From: Ochromonas danica
Lineage: Eukaryota; Sar; Chrysophyceae; Chromulinales; Chromulinaceae
Assembly: GCA_015146655.1 (NCBI GenBank)
Contig: VKHL01000003.1
Coordinates: 310,001-374,000, forward strand
DNA: 64,000 bases
Direction: 5' to 3'
Position numbers and translations under genes: made by a program. The notes under the pieces are model-generated. The model was not told the origin of the DNA and made no database searches. It saw nothing but the letters and a program-made list of their open reading frames with translations. Shown one piece after another: positions 1 through 12,452 of the stretch. Position 1 is the first letter of the stretch. Each line of letters starts with the position of its first letter.

Positions 1-3000
1 GGCGAAGCGGTGACAGGAGCAGCAGGAACGTCCTCCTCTTCCGCCTTCGATGGGCTTGACAAAGCTTCAACAGCACGAGAGGTGGTAGGAGAAGGTGCGG
101 CAATAGAGTTGCGCACAGATCGAAGCTTCACCATCTTCATGAAAGGAGCCTGGGGCTCATCATTGTCCTTCTTCTTCTGCTCTTCCTCATGTTTATGTCT
201 CCCAGAACGACGATCAACATGACGTAGTTTAATTTGCTTGAATGGTGAAAGCTCTGTATCACCACCCTCTGAAGGTTCATGAGTGTTGATGGCAAGGTAT
301 TGGTTAGATGGCGAGGACATAGAAGGACTACCCGGAGCAGTCGATACATTGCGTAGCTTGACCAATTGCAATGGAGAGAGGTCACTAGCTTGCTGACTCC
401 CTCGACGTTCATAAACATGAATCAGAGCAGCAGCCTCGGCTTCTGTGAGATCATCGACTTCGAGCAAGAAACCAGTCTTGCGCAGCGCCTCCTTCGTCTC
501 CAATGTCAGTGGAGATCCCATCCCAGCAGGAGGAGGTGCTTGGTAAGAAGCACGACGAAGACGAGATCTGGATCCCAACGAGATACTTCCCAATGAATTA
601 TCACCAAGAGAGATAGCATCGTCTTCACCTAATCCTCCTCCATTACTACTACGTCGACGAGCTCTTTCTTCAAGATGTTGATGCCAGTTAAACTCCGCAG
701 ATCCATCACCTTGCTGATTATGGTGTTTTAAAGTAGCCTGTCTTGGGGAAAGTCCTTCCTCATCGACATGTTGGAGGGTAGTCAAAGGTAGGGTGGGAGG
801 GGGAGGGAGAGCATTGTGTCCAGCATTCACACTTCTACCACCAGCAGTAGCAGCACTACCAACACTCATCTGGTCTTCTTGATCTTGCTGTTGAAGGAAC
901 TCCAGCTGGTCCAGCTCTTGTTGAGAGAGTTGCTGCGAGTGGAAGCTTCGACGAACACGCATTTGCATCGCCCGCTGAGCTTCGTACAGCTCTTTCGCAT
1001 CTTGTTGTTGTGATGTCTGCAGTGCCTCAACAGTCATGGCACTGCGAGGCTGCAAAGGAATATTCAATCGACTTGGTGTGGAGGGATTAGCGCCGAATTG
1101 GCCATGGCCACCATGGGAGGAAGAAGTAGTACTTCTTGTGGTAGTGGCAGAGAAGGACTTGGAAGCCGTCAGGGTGGTAGATGTTGTTGTTGTTGTGGTC
1201 TTCTTGATAGACGACGAGGTGGTGGTGGTACTCTTGGTAGAAGAGGCGGCGGAGGAAAAAGAGGAAGCTCTGTCACCAAGAGTAGTTGAAGTGGTGGCAG
1301 TGGCAGTGGCGGTTGCACTCTCTTGCTCCATGCCTGGAAATAGCCGTGTCATGAAGCTGGCACTTGCAGTGTAGTTGACCTCCTGCCCAGCTGCCACACT
1401 GTCTTCTCTACTTCCTGCGCCTCCTGACTTCGTGCTGCTGTTAGCAACAGGTGTGGCACTGAGTTTCCGGGAAGTCATAGGAGAAGGTTTCTCGTCGTCA
1501 GGCTCCACGACAGTGTACTCCTCCTGTCTCATGGCTTTCCCAGAGGAAGGAGTCTGGGAAACACTCTTGCCAGGAGCACTGGTGGGTGCAGAAGCGCTGC
1601 TTTTAGTGTAGGCAGGAGGTGGAGGCGTTAGAGTAATGCCAGTGGCCACGCTGTCGCCATCAGCAGAGAAGGACAAGGCCGCGAGGTCAATCGAGTCCTC
1701 ATCTCCTTCCTCCTTGCCAACGTTTGGAGTTACCCAAGAATTGAAGCCCATGGATGCCTCCTGCTGACCCTGCAAAGAAGGACGATGACTCTGGTACACA
1801 CCTCCTGATAGTGGACTTGCAATAGTTGTAGCACCACCAGTGGGAGCGACAGGAGTTTTAGCAGTCGGAGCACCAACGGCAGCAGCAGTAGTAACGGGTT
1901 GAACGGGAACAGCAGCAGTGGCAGTAGAAACAGCCGGAACAAGAGGAGCAGCAACAGCACCAGTACTGGAAGCTGTCGAAGAAGCAAGGGAAGGAGGAGT
2001 TCTCTTCTTCAATAGAGTCTTATCGCTGCTGAAAGAGAGGCGGTGCACTTCTTCTTCCTCCTCTTCCTCTTCTTCATCACTGCTACTACTCAACCAGCTA
2101 CTGTTGTTATTCTCAGTATTAAAGAGCTGTACTGCAGGCTGATTCTCCTCTGTTTTCTCACTTCGAGAGCTACTGACCAGCACATCTTTGTGTTCATTCT
2201 CACTGTCTACAAGAGAAGTTCTCGTGGTCTTCAAGCTGCTGCGGACTGAAGCGAACGTAGAGGTGGCAGCAGTCGTAGAGTTGGAGGAAGTACTAGAAGT
2301 TGTTGTGGACTTCAAAACCACGCGGGGACCTTCTTGCGCTTTATTTGGGACAGCTGCTTCGCTCGGAGGGTCTTCGGCAACGGGACGCAGAGAGGACTTG
2401 GTCTGACTTAAAGCTTCCTCCAGTGATAAAGTAGAAGCAGCATCAATGTTAGCAGTAGCAGCTTTAGGGTTCGATAATGATCGAGATCTTGTGGCAGTCA
2501 AAGCGGGTGCGGAAGAAGTCGAAGTAGAAGCATTATCAACATCAACACTTGCAGCAGCAGCAGCAGCAGCAGCTGTAGGGGAGGATTTTGATCCAGATCT
2601 TGCGGTAGTCAAAGTAGAACCGGAGGAGGTAGAGACTGTGGTGAAAGAAGAGGCGGCAAGGACGGTCGTGGCCGCAGTGGCTGAGGATGACGACAAAGTG
2701 AAGGACTTTCGAGTTGAAGAAACAGGAGAAGAGCTATTCAGTGCCGTGATCGCAGCCGCTTTCGGAGAAGACGAAGAGATAGATTGACGTGTTGCAGATG
2801 CTGCTGGAGACCTTTTCAAGTTTGTGATAGAAGGTCTCTCAGAAATATTGATGGGGGGAGGGAGATTGGGCATCCCCCCAGCACGAGCTTGCGCAGATGC
2901 TGGAGACGAAGACGTGCTCCCTGTTCCATTGCCTGCTCCCACATTACCCACAGTGGCGGTACCAAGGCTGGCACCAGGAACCGTGGCGTTTGCGATGTTT

Positions 3001-6000
3001 ATTGGAGGAGGCACAGGCACTGCCGGGCGAAGTTGAAGAGCAGCAGTGGATTGTTGCTGAGCACTTGCACTCCCAACTACTGCAGAAGTTGGAGTTTGAC
3101 CATTACTATTGCTTCCTCCAACAAGAGTGGATGCAATCCGTGGAGAGGAAGTAGAAGAGTTTGAAGCAGAGGAGAGATGCGTGCCAGAATCACGTGGAGA
3201 AGAGTGCTGGCTCTGCTGACCTTTACCGACAACTCTGGATGTTGTTTGTTTGTCATTGCTGCTTTGTTCAGATGGTAGTTTCAAGGTAAAGTGAAGGTTG
3301 GCAGAGTCTGGGATATCGAAGTCATCATCATAACTTTCTTCATCTTGATACCGTTTACCTCCTCCTCCTGCAGTGGTAGATGAGGTATGCTGACTACTCG
3401 AAGTAGAGAGACTACCCTGACTCAAAGTACGAGCAGACGCGGAAGGACTGCTTTTGACATTGACACTTCCCCCATTTCCACCACCATTACCTTGAACCTG
3501 CTGACGCGTGGAAGCAGACCCCGCGGAGCTACCGGCATCTAAAGACTTCGCACCAACACTCATGGTCTCTAGACTACTGACAGATCTGATCTCATGCCCT
3601 CCTACAGACTTGGGTGTGTCTGTAGGAGAACCTTTCTTCATCACGACACCTCCAGTACCACTACCACTCGTGGTAGGAAGAGAGAAGAACCAGAATTGCT
3701 TTCGATTGCCTTCAAATCTATCTCGAAGTAATCGCAAGTGATCTTCTTCAGCTTGTACCTCTTGCTCGGGGGCGATCCACTCTGCGTCATGGAAAAAACG
3801 AGCAGCTTCATTTGCAGTGAAGGAACTCACTTTCTTTGACGTAGTGATAGTAGAGGCCGCAATACGTTCTTCCAGGACAATTAACTGGCGTTTGATCGCT
3901 AGAACCCAAGCAGTGCGATCCTCTCGACGGGGACAACGAAATTGTACTGACCATCCAGCCACTGAGCGCAGAATGAACACACCCTCTTCATCACCTGCTT
4001 TGACTTGAACATTAGCGACCAATGAGGTTGTGACAGAAAGAGGCAACCCATCTTCATTAAGAGCTGGATTGAGCAGAAGACGACCACAAAGAGTGTCTCT
4101 TTGGTACAACTCCAGGCAATCCTCCAACAAATGTAAGAAATATTCTCCTTCCCAGTCTCCTCCACCTTTTCGCTGATCATTGAAGACAAGCACACTCCCA
4201 CCCAACAAGACTCTTTGCTCCGCGATCTCCCCAGTAGGTGGACCAAAAGGAAAAGGAGAGAAATTAAGATCAGGTGCCGTAATCGCGAGTTGATAACCGA
4301 GTGCCTTCACCCAGCGCAACTGCATTTCGTGGGAATCAGCATCAAAGACAATCTTGGGATATCCCTTGCGATGGTAAAGGACAAAGGGAAAAGATCTATC
4401 CATGACTTGACGTTCTTTTTCTGTGAGAATATGTAACTCATAGTCACTCAACAAAAGGTCACCCTTCTTATCTGGGCCGTTAAACAGATCCAAGCGATCA
4501 TGATATAACATGACCTTCCTCTTTTGCCAATTTCCATTAGTTTGTGGGGAACCATTTGACGTTGACGAAGAGTGAACAAGAGAGTTCGAAGAAAGATCTG
4601 CGGAAGACAAGACCCATAAAGTCTCTTGCAAAATAGGTTCAGCAGAGGCAATATTCTTCTTCATTTCATCAGTTGCTAAGACCTTGGCAGCAATGATATC
4701 TTCTCGTCGAACCACAGTGACCATCCAGAGTCTACGTCGTACACGCAATTCTTCTTGCTGCCCTTCAACTTGTTTATTTTGTCCTTCCGACCATTGCTCT
4801 TCATTGGCTGAGAGAACTCCTTGAGACCAATTCGATCGATATTGCCAACCATCATCATCTGTATTGCCCTGAGTAATATAGATATATGGGTGTAATGCCA
4901 ACCAACCACTGGGTAGTTGCACCTCAGGCTTGCGTTGAGACACAGCGACTAACTGAGACAATGGCAACGTGCGCGGATCTTTGCTTGCACGAGGTCCACC
5001 TACAGTGAAGCGAGCTGGAGCGACACGATGAATGTCAGAAGATGCAGAGCGAAGATGCTCACTTTCCAAAACTAACACAAAGCGATGTCTGACACTCTGC
5101 AAAGCCGATAGCATCATCCGAGGGTTGAGCATCTTGCGTTGAGGATTCAATAACTTCGCTTGCGGCTGGAAGACATTGAGGAAAGACTTGGTAGATTTGA
5201 TATGTTTCAATGCTGATGGAGGTGGAGATGAAGCAAATTCTGGAGGATCATCCTTCACAGGACTCATAGGAGGCTTCAGGCTGGGATCCAAATTAATGTT
5301 GAGTTCTTCGCTGAACTCATAGTGTCCAGGACGATTGCGATAGGGAGCATTGAAAACGTTATCTAGGTACTCTTCATCTTCACCCACCACAGCAGGTGCG
5401 GTCCATTGGTTATCATAGAACTCAGAAATCCTCTCTACGGGGGTACAAGAAGGTTCTTGTGCTTCCTCCGGCGGCAGGGAGCGCACAATAGCCTTGTGAT
5501 GTTCAATACGGTCAACTTCTTTGCGAACCCCTTGCAACCACAAGCTACGCGATTCAGGATTATCAGTTGACAGTTGCAATTGTATACCCGAAGCTGATTG
5601 AACAGTAAATCGTAGATTGCCAGTTCCAGTCATTCCAGCTGATCCTTCTCCTCCTGTAATAACCTGTGCATTCTCCATAAAGATTCGACCTTTCAAGTTA
5701 TCCGTTTCATCAAAGTAGACCATCTCTCTGGGAAGCAACTGAAAATGTCTCGGTAACCAGGTCGAGTTATCTCGGTCACAAAGTTTCAGATCACCACACA
5801 TAGAGACGCGATTGTCCGGATACTCACCAGTTGGAGGTCCATATTCCAATGGAATATGGTTTAGATCATCAGATGTCGTCGCCATTTGATATTGAATCGC
5901 TAAAACCCATTGACGGCGATCTTCTTTGCTTCCTGCGTCGAGTAGTACACCTTGACCATTGGGATGTCTCACAGAGAAAGCTGTCTTCTTACCAGGGCAC

Positions 6001-6714
6001 TGATTCTCAAATAACATACGTACTTCACAATCATCTAAAGGTAGTTCACCTTGTTTCTGATTATTCGCATCATAAAATTCCACTCGATTGTTGAACAAGA
6101 TACAACGTCTCTTCTGCCAACTGACTTGTTGTGGATCATAACGTAACAACTCTCCTTGAAAGCGAACAGCACCTTGATCTAAACGCAAATTATCCGAGAG
6201 AAGACGTTTCACACGAACAAGGTCGATACGAGGGACTATGGTGGTCATCCAGATTCGACGTCGAACTGTGCTGTTGGATTGCATGCTTTTACTCCATTGC
6301 TCATCATGAGGATTAGGAATTCCTTGAGGAGGCCATTGAGAGCGATATTGCCAACCATGGATATCAGTATTTTCATGAACGATATAAATGTACTGATGAG
6401 CCATCAACCAACCTGTTGAGGAACAGCAACAACAACAGACAGCAGTTGTGATGAGAAAACAACACATTAAAATATTTAATGAAAATCTTACTGGGAGGGA
6501 CCGTTAATGCCGATTCTGTCACACCAACCTCCAAGAGCTGCTTTATAGAAGCATAACGAGGATCTCTCATGGCATTCAATGCTCCAACCGAAAAGCGAGG
6601 TGGTGCAGCTTCTAAATTACTTCCCATAATACATTCACTCTCTAAGACAAGAACAAAACGATGTGGAAATCCATCTAAAATAGCAGCAAAGTAATGTGGA
6701 TTAACATAATCCAT
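1..6714 (-). CDS. Giant DysF-like/PH-domain protein, C-terminus cut by window edge
   Basis: Exon 1 is 6492-6714, followed by a 79 bp intron (6413-6491, GTAAGA...CAACAG, phase 1). Exon 2 then stays open from 6412 to the left edge, giving at least 2,200 residues. The protein opens with two tandem units of about 500 and 480 residues. Each holds a conserved HRFVLVLESE segment, a DysF-C-like stretch (GWQYRS..W then VRRR.W), two PH-like domains (for example WQKRRCILFNNRVEFYD) and an end motif F(Y/H)D..W.AP. Unit 2 starts near 5110 and ends near 3690. The remaining ~1,200 residues are Ser/Thr/Ala-rich, with acidic runs and three KLR motifs near the left edge. PH and DysF modules imply a peripheral membrane or lipid-binding scaffold; that role is inferred. 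The start ATG 6714 was chosen because upstream in-frame sequence lacks domain similarity and the divergent PQBP1-like gene begins at 6899. Confidence 0.8.
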
Positions 6715-6898
6715 GATTGCTTTGCTGGTGTTGTTTCTTAATGATTTATTTTGGGTTGATTCTGCGAAACAAAGCGATGCAATCGATCCAAAAACAACGC
6801 CAAACACAAACAGTAACACGCCCGGAAACTCGTAAATTACGACATTAAAGTCACATTTGCATGTTTTTTGGGACGTTTTGACGTGCTCGACCCAAAGT

Positions 6899-7851
6899 AT
6901 GAAGAAGGTAGTCAACGTGCCTAAAGGAGGAGGAGATAAGGAAGATGCGGCGATGCTTAAGCGTCAAGCTGCTCTTCAGCATCTTGAAACACAAGGACAG
7001 AAAGTCTCTGTGGGAGGAAAGATGATGGGATGTCTCATAGAAAAACCAGTTGATAATACTCTACAGCTTGTCATGCGACAAAATGCTCTACAAAGTATAG
7101 AACAAAGCAAAAGAGCAGAAAATGATGCTAAAAGAGCAATTGTTCAACAACAGGCTCAGTTTCGTTCTGACCAACAGTCCAAAGAAGAGTCAAAGCCACT
7201 GCCTAAAGACTGGCAGGAGGTGGAGGACCCAAGCAACCACAAAGTCTATTACTGGAATACAGTGACCAATGAGACGACATGGACACGACCAGTTGAGTCA
7301 GAGGATAGCTCCTTTGCGAACACAAATGACCTTCCACCTGGTTGGGAAGAGCGGAAGCATCCAGCCACAGGACAGCTCTACTACCTCCACACCTCTACAG
7401 GCCAAACCATACACTCCAAGCCTTCCTCTTCTTCCTCTATTACACAACGTGAAGACTCTAAAACAGCCACAACCTCTACTAAAGTGGGCGTGGTCTCTAC
7501 CCCAGCTACTTCCCTACCCTCTTCTAACGACAATACAAAGAAGAGAAAGATTGTTGAAGTTGATCCACTCGATCCTTCTGGAGGGCAGGTTAGTACTTCT
7601 ATTCTTTGCATCTTCCACTGTAGACTGTAATTAGCATTTAACAGAGAGGACCAGGAAGAGCGTTGGATGGTAAGATGGCTGACAGTACGGCCTCCGGACC
7701 TCTCTGGCAACAAAGGTAGCTGCATCTTCTTGCCTTGTTTAGCTATACTTATTTGAGATAAATCAATTGACTAATTGACTGTTTTACCATCTGACTATAC
7801 AGGCCCTATCCCGCTCCTTCTCAAGTTTTAAAGCAGCGTCAACAGCGGTGA
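6899..7851 (+). CDS. PQBP1: PQBP1-like splicing factor with two WW domains
   Basis: Exons are 6899-7588, 7645-7715 and 7803-7851, giving 269 aa. Two WW-type domains sit near residues 100-133 (LPKDW...WTRP) and 141-172 (LPPGW...YYLHT); the second lacks the classic final W-x-x-P. The spliced C-terminus reads DPLDPSGGQ...GPLWQQRPYPAPSQVL. This matches the conserved PQBP1 tail (DPMDPSAYSDAP...GPLFQQRPYPSPG), which binds the U5 snRNP protein TXNL4A. Human PQBP1 is 265 aa but has one WW domain, so the second is a difference. The family acts in the nucleus in pre-mRNA splicing. The upstream in-frame codon at 6857 is TTG; ATG 6899 is the first usable start. Only 184 bp separate it from the divergent DysF/PH gene. 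Confidence 0.88.
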
Positions 7852-8083
7852 TGATATTAGGTTAAGCATAGTGTACAAATAGGAACAGTACATGGAGGTG
7901 TCATATTAATATTATGGAATATTCATCTTCAGTAGTCAATAACTAACAGAGTTGACTTGCTGTACATGCGGCGATAACTCTTTGTTACCACTGAAGCAAA
8001 GCCCGAATTATCTATCAAGAAAATCGACTTTTACCATTTATTCAAAAGTAGACTTTCCTCTGCACCATTTGATTTGGTTTGGT

Positions 8084-8995
8084 ATGAGAGCAATTCGATC
8101 CAGTGTGTTGCTTCTCTGTTTCTCTTCCGTTGCCTGTTGGTGTTGGACTTGTAGTCTGATAAAGAAATGTCTATCTACTGCCTTGATCTCTTTGCAGCTG
8201 TCTGGAGATTTGAGTGAGAGTCATCAACTGGCCTCTGCCTATGACAATTACGCTGCCCACTACGACAAACTGGATGACAGTTTGATATCCAAGAGACTGG
8301 GAATCGACAACCTGCGAGATGATTTGGCATCTTATGTTCATGGAGATGTTCTGGAAGTGGCTATGGGCACAGGAATTCAATTGCAACATTATGATTGGTC
8401 TCATATTCACTCTTTTGCTGGCATCGATCTCAGTGAAGGCATGCTGTCCATTGCTAGGGAAAAGATAGAGAAAATGCATGTTCCTGCATCTACTACCTTG
8501 CAGCAGATGAACGTGGAGCAGATGACATGGAGGGATAAGCAGGTACACTTCGTCGTTGTTGTCTTGCTACCACACATAGCACTAATGAGATGAATTGTGA
8601 TAGTTTGATACAGTAGTAGACACTTTTTCATTTTGTGTCTTTCCTCATCCTGAGAAAGCCTTAGAGGAGATGATTCGTGTGACCAAACCTGGCGGACGGT
8701 GAGATTCTCAAAATAGTATCATGAGTACATGAGTGAGTGACTCATAATCTTACTCATTCCTTCATCATTATTGCATAGAGTCGTCCTGTTAGAGAATACT
8801 CGCAGTGTTCAACCCATTCTTGGACTAGTGCAAGACCTTACAGCCCCGCTTACAACTCCCTTGGCGAAAGGCTGCCGAGCCAATGTTAATGTTCCCGCCA
8901 TTGCGAACATGTTTTCTTCCCAACTCGAGCTTGATCACAATGAAGCTCTGCTGCAAGGTTCCGTAGCACTGTTTGTTTATAAGCGAATACCTTGA
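8084..8995 (+). CDS. Class I SAM-dependent methyltransferase (methyltransferase-11 / OMS1-METTL7 type)
   Basis: Exons are 8084-8542, 8604-8698 and 8779-8995. The first ~25 residues ([16 protein letters not shown]...) form a hydrophobic leader or signal anchor. The SAM-binding motif I is [13 protein letters not shown], followed by the acidic post-I strand [11 protein letters not shown], motif [15 protein letters not shown] and motif [17 protein letters not shown], the last assembled across the exon 2/3 junction. This order is typical of small membrane-associated methyltransferases such as yeast Oms1 and METTL7. The substrate cannot be told from sequence. The frame is open upstream to a TTG at 7952, but ATG 8084 places the leader correctly. 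Confidence 0.82.
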
Positions 8996-9133
8996 GATAA
9001 CTGCAATAATGAAGTGTGCAATAATGAAATGCGAATGGTGACAATTAAAACTTTTAGTTAAAACTAAAAGAAACGTGGAACAGGTGAACTGTTTCCCTGT
9101 TGTGAAAACAAGGTAACTACGGATTGAAAAGAC

Positions 9134-10282
9134 TTAAGCTTGGACAAATACCTTGACAGCGCAGTTATGAGCCGCGTTGCCAAATACGTCGTAGGCCTTG
9201 CAGAATTCGCACATCTTGAAATCATGAGTAACAAACTTGGTAGGATCGAGACCACCGCTGAGAATACGACCCAACAGCTCTTCAGTAGAATTAGCATTCA
9301 CCAAACCCATGGAGATTTCTATGTTCTTGATCCATAAGTCCTGCACTTGTAAGTCGACCTTCGAGCCATGAACACCAACGTTGGCGATACGACCACCTGG
9401 AGCGATGATCTCCTGGCAAATCTCGAAAGTCTGAGGGACACCGACACATTCCAAAGCAACATCCACACCGTCTTCAAGCTTTTCTGTGGTACGCAAAGAG
9501 TTTGCCTCAGCAGCAATCTTATAGACAGCCTCCTTGACATTTACTTTGGCAGGGTTAACTCCATCAGTTGCACCCAAACGCTTGGCAGCTTCTAAACGGC
9601 GATCATCCTTGTCAATCATAATAATACGAGCAGGATTAAATGATTGCAAAGTGACTAACGCAGCCAAGCCAACTGGACCAGCACCGACAATGGCGACAGA
9701 TTCACCCTTCTGGATCTTGGCGGGCAAGACACCAATCTCATAGCCAGTGGGCAGAATATCAGATAACATGAGCAAAGCCTTGTCAGACACGTTAGCAGGA
9801 GCATGGTAGAGAGAATAATCAGCATGAGGAATTCTGGTATACTCGGCTTGAGTACCGTTGATTCTGTGACCCAAGATCCAGCCGCCTTTCAAGCAATGGC
9901 TTTGCAGATTTCTCTTACAGTAGAAGCACTCGCCACAGCTGGTGATACAGGAGACAATGACCTTATCACCCACTTTGAACTTCTTCACATCAGTACCAAC
10001 AGACTCAACAATACCAATGGCCTCGTGACCAAGAATAGTGCCAGGTTTGCAGGCGGGAACATCACCTTTGCAGATGTGAAGATCAGTTCCACAAATTGTT
10101 GTAGCAACAGTTTTGATGACAACATCTCTAGGATCCTTGACGGTAGCTTTGGGAACTTCTTTCCAAGCACGCTTACCGGGGCCTTCATAGACCATAGCAT
10201 GCATAGTAGCCATAGTTCGAACAATTTGAGATCTTCCAACACAGAAGTTACCAAGAGAAACATTTAACAGAGAACGACGCAT
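9134..10282 (-). CDS. Zinc-dependent alcohol dehydrogenase, mitochondrial-type presequence
   Basis: Single exon of 382 aa. It shows the medium-chain dehydrogenase/reductase layout: catalytic zinc site CGTDLH then GHEAIGIV, structural-zinc cysteines in CGECFYCKRNLQSHC, and the Rossmann loop VAIVGAGPVGLAAL. The acidic residue after the second strand (IDKDDRRLE) resembles NAD-preferring members, though cofactor use is uncertain. The overall look recalls bacterial and protist secondary-alcohol dehydrogenases, so lateral origin is possible but untested. The first ~24 residues (MRRSLLNVSLGNFCVGRSQI) are basic and Ser-rich without acidic residues, which fits mitochondrial import. The ORF extends to a TTG at 10330; ATG 10282 is preferred. 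No intron was seen. Confidence 0.9.
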   Translation of the reverse strand: MRRSLLNVSLGNFCVGRSQIVRTMATMHAMVYEGPGKRAWKEVPKATVKDPRDVVIKTVATTICGTDLHICKGDVPACKPGTILGHEAIGIVESVGTDVKKFKVGDKVIVSCITSCGECFYCKRNLQSHCLKGGWILGHRINGTQAEYTRIPHADYSLYHAPANVSDKALLMLSDILPTGYEIGVLPAKIQKGESVAIVGAGPVGLAALVTLQSFNPARIIMIDKDDRRLEAAKRLGATDGVNPAKVNVKEAVYKIAAEANSLRTTEKLEDGVDVALECVGVPQTFEICQEIIAPGGRIANVGVHGSKVDLQVQDLWIKNIEISMGLVNANSTEELLGRILSGGLDPTKFVTHDFKMCEFCKAYDVFGNAAHNCAVKVFVQA

Positions 10283-10905
10283 TTTTAAAGAAGAAAACAG
10301 ACGAGAAAAGTGTTCAAAGGAAAAACACAAGAAGTTAACAAATACAACCGAAACGGAGGAGCGGCTTTGATGATTTGATTATGACTTGTACTTGTGACGA
10401 AGGCAAGGCAAGGTTTGGTTTTGTTGTCAGAAGCAACAAGACAAGACCAGTTGAAGTTGACCGCAGAGAGCAGAGCGCCACCAGGCGAGTGCTCTCTTCT
10501 GTGTGTGGCTGCGTGGTTGTATTGTCACGGGGTGCAGTTGAAGTGACCAGCGTGTGCTTGAACATTCATTGAACGTTCGTTCAATAGCCTCTTTGTTCCA
10601 GATTTAGGCTCCTGTCCAGGAATCCCAGAGTCTGCTTTTGTTGTTTAGTGTTGAGGACTGCTTGAGCTGTACAATATGAATCAAGTTCGCCGAGAAACAT
10701 GGAATGGTGACTTGCGAATCAGAGACATGGGATTTTGGGGGTCTTAAATGTAACAAATTGGATGCTTGCGATCGCCTGTTTTTACGGATGTCCAAGTTGC
10801 AGCATTCTACATTATTCAAAGTCGTTAGATATTAATATACATTACAATATCACATAGCCATCTGCTACGAAGTATATACATTGGGCTCACAACATGAGGC
10901 ATAGT
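10283..10905. other. Intergenic spacer (623 bp), no gene seen
   Basis: This is the 5' flank of the alcohol dehydrogenase and the 3' flank of the type II membrane protein. Short ORFs on both strands lack introns, domains or coding character. An AAGTTAAC near 10331 loosely resembles the GTTAACTTAA element found elsewhere. Confidence 0.6.
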
Positions 10906-12023
10906 TTAACGAGTCAATTGTTCTCGTAAGTCAAAACGGATGGTGCATTTCACATAAGGAAGTGAACAATTGGCTGCTAACTTGAAATATCTACTCTTCT
11001 GCAAAACTATACCAGCATCCTCTAATTCTTTGAAAGAGCGACATGGCCACTCAGTCAAATTCTTACTAAGAAGCAGCTCATCTTTGATTGTCTCTTCAGA
11101 GACAGTTTGCAAATGCTTCAGGGAGGGACTGGACCTATGCGATGAACTCGTGAGGAATTCGAGGAAAGAAGGAAATTTCGACTCCAACAAGTTACGAATG
11201 TCAGCATCAGAAGCTCTGATCCCCGCAAAAGATGCTAAGCGCTGTATCTCTGTAATGGGTCGCGCTATCAGATCTTCCACATAGATTGTTAGCATGGTGG
11301 AGTGAGCAGCGACATGATTGAGTCGGCAGTGCCATCTGGTCAACTGTCGAACCTGCCAACAATAAACTGATCACATACTATACCAGACGAGACAAGCAAA
11401 TGGCAATCCGAATGTAAACAAACCTGTGTGGCATATTGCTTCAACACTCTCTCATCCACCACCAGAGGGGAGGAATTTTCTTGTTCAATCATGCGGGATG
11501 CTTGCAGAGGAATGCGATCCGCAAGTCGAATGATTCGCGACCATCCATGATTACGACCATATCCATAGGGGGGAACATGAGAAGACGACACCACTTCAAT
11601 GCGGGTCTTGCTATCTGACAAAGATTGCAATAACAGCAAGATATCTTTGAGAGGCGTCCAACCATCTTCTGGTGAGAGGAGGCCTATACGGGTGATGGGA
11701 CTACCCATCGCATCTTTATAGTCCACATCGAGACAGTACTTCCCCAAACAGCTCTTGTACGTCGAGGATAAGAAGGCTTCATTTGGAAGGATATTTCGAT
11801 CTTCTACAGGAGGAGCAATAACAACCGTTGGTGACGGTTGTACAGGCAATGAGGATTCATCAACCGTTGGCCGAGGAGATGCTGAATCAGTACAAAGTTG
11901 GGATTGCAACCATATCTTCAAAGGATCTTTCCAAATGAGAACGGTAACAACAATTGTCGAGATAAGAACTGCTATAAGTAGCAAGTACTTGACAATTTTG
12001 CTTCTATCTCGATGTTTCATCAT
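10906..12023 (-). CDS. Type II membrane protein, possibly sulfotransferase-like
   Basis: Exon 1 is 11424-12023, the intron is 11353-11423 (71 bp, phase 0), and exon 2 is 10906-11352, giving 348 aa. After a short basic tail, one transmembrane segment (residues ~11-31, YLLLIAVLISTIVVTVLIW) fits a Golgi type II anchor, followed by a Pro/Ser-rich stem. Near the C-terminus, TIYVEDLIARPITEIQRLASFAGI resembles the YEDL..P...L..L..F.G block common near the end of sulfotransferases. The usual N-terminal PAPS-binding loop was not recognised, so the enzyme class is a weak inference. The codon at 11343 that could start a shorter ORF is TTG and lies inside exon 2. Confidence 0.6.
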
Positions 12024-12452
12024 ATCCTCTTTTCTTCCCTCTTTTTCTTCTCAAGTTATCCAATTTCCGCCCAATAGGAGTTATAAACTGCAGATTAGGA
12101 GGTTTTAGAAGGTAAATAGAGACTTTTGACTTGCCGTTCCTTGCGCACGTGAGCGAAAACGAACGATGTTGTGATGGCACAAAGATGCGATGCGCCATGC
12201 ATGCAGTCAGACAGGTGGTGTGTGAGTGTGAGGCGTTGCAGCATGTGCTCTCATCACCCGCGCTCACTCGTTGCCATCCTTCCTTCCCGCCATCATCCAG
12301 AAATATTCAACAACAATCACACATCAGCATACAGATAATCTAGAAGACATAGGAGAGAGATATATCTCATAAGTGATAACAAGATTTTTTTCAGACTAAT
12401 TAATTACTCTCCTCTCTACTATTATTAATTAAATTTTTATTGACTCAGTGGA
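12024..12452. promoter_or_regulatory. Divergent intergenic spacer (429 bp)
   Basis: This lies between the minus-strand membrane protein and the plus-strand RRM gene, so it should hold both promoters. The last ~100 bp before 12453 are AT-rich. No repeated element or ncRNA was recognised. Confidence 0.5.

Noticed and set aside
137-4909. Several minus- and plus-strand ORFs of 60-140 codons
   Set aside because: They lie in other frames of the long DysF/PH coding exon, which stays open through to the window edge.
9803-10267. 154-codon plus-strand ORF
   Set aside because: It is antisense to the well-supported alcohol dehydrogenase and shows no domain.
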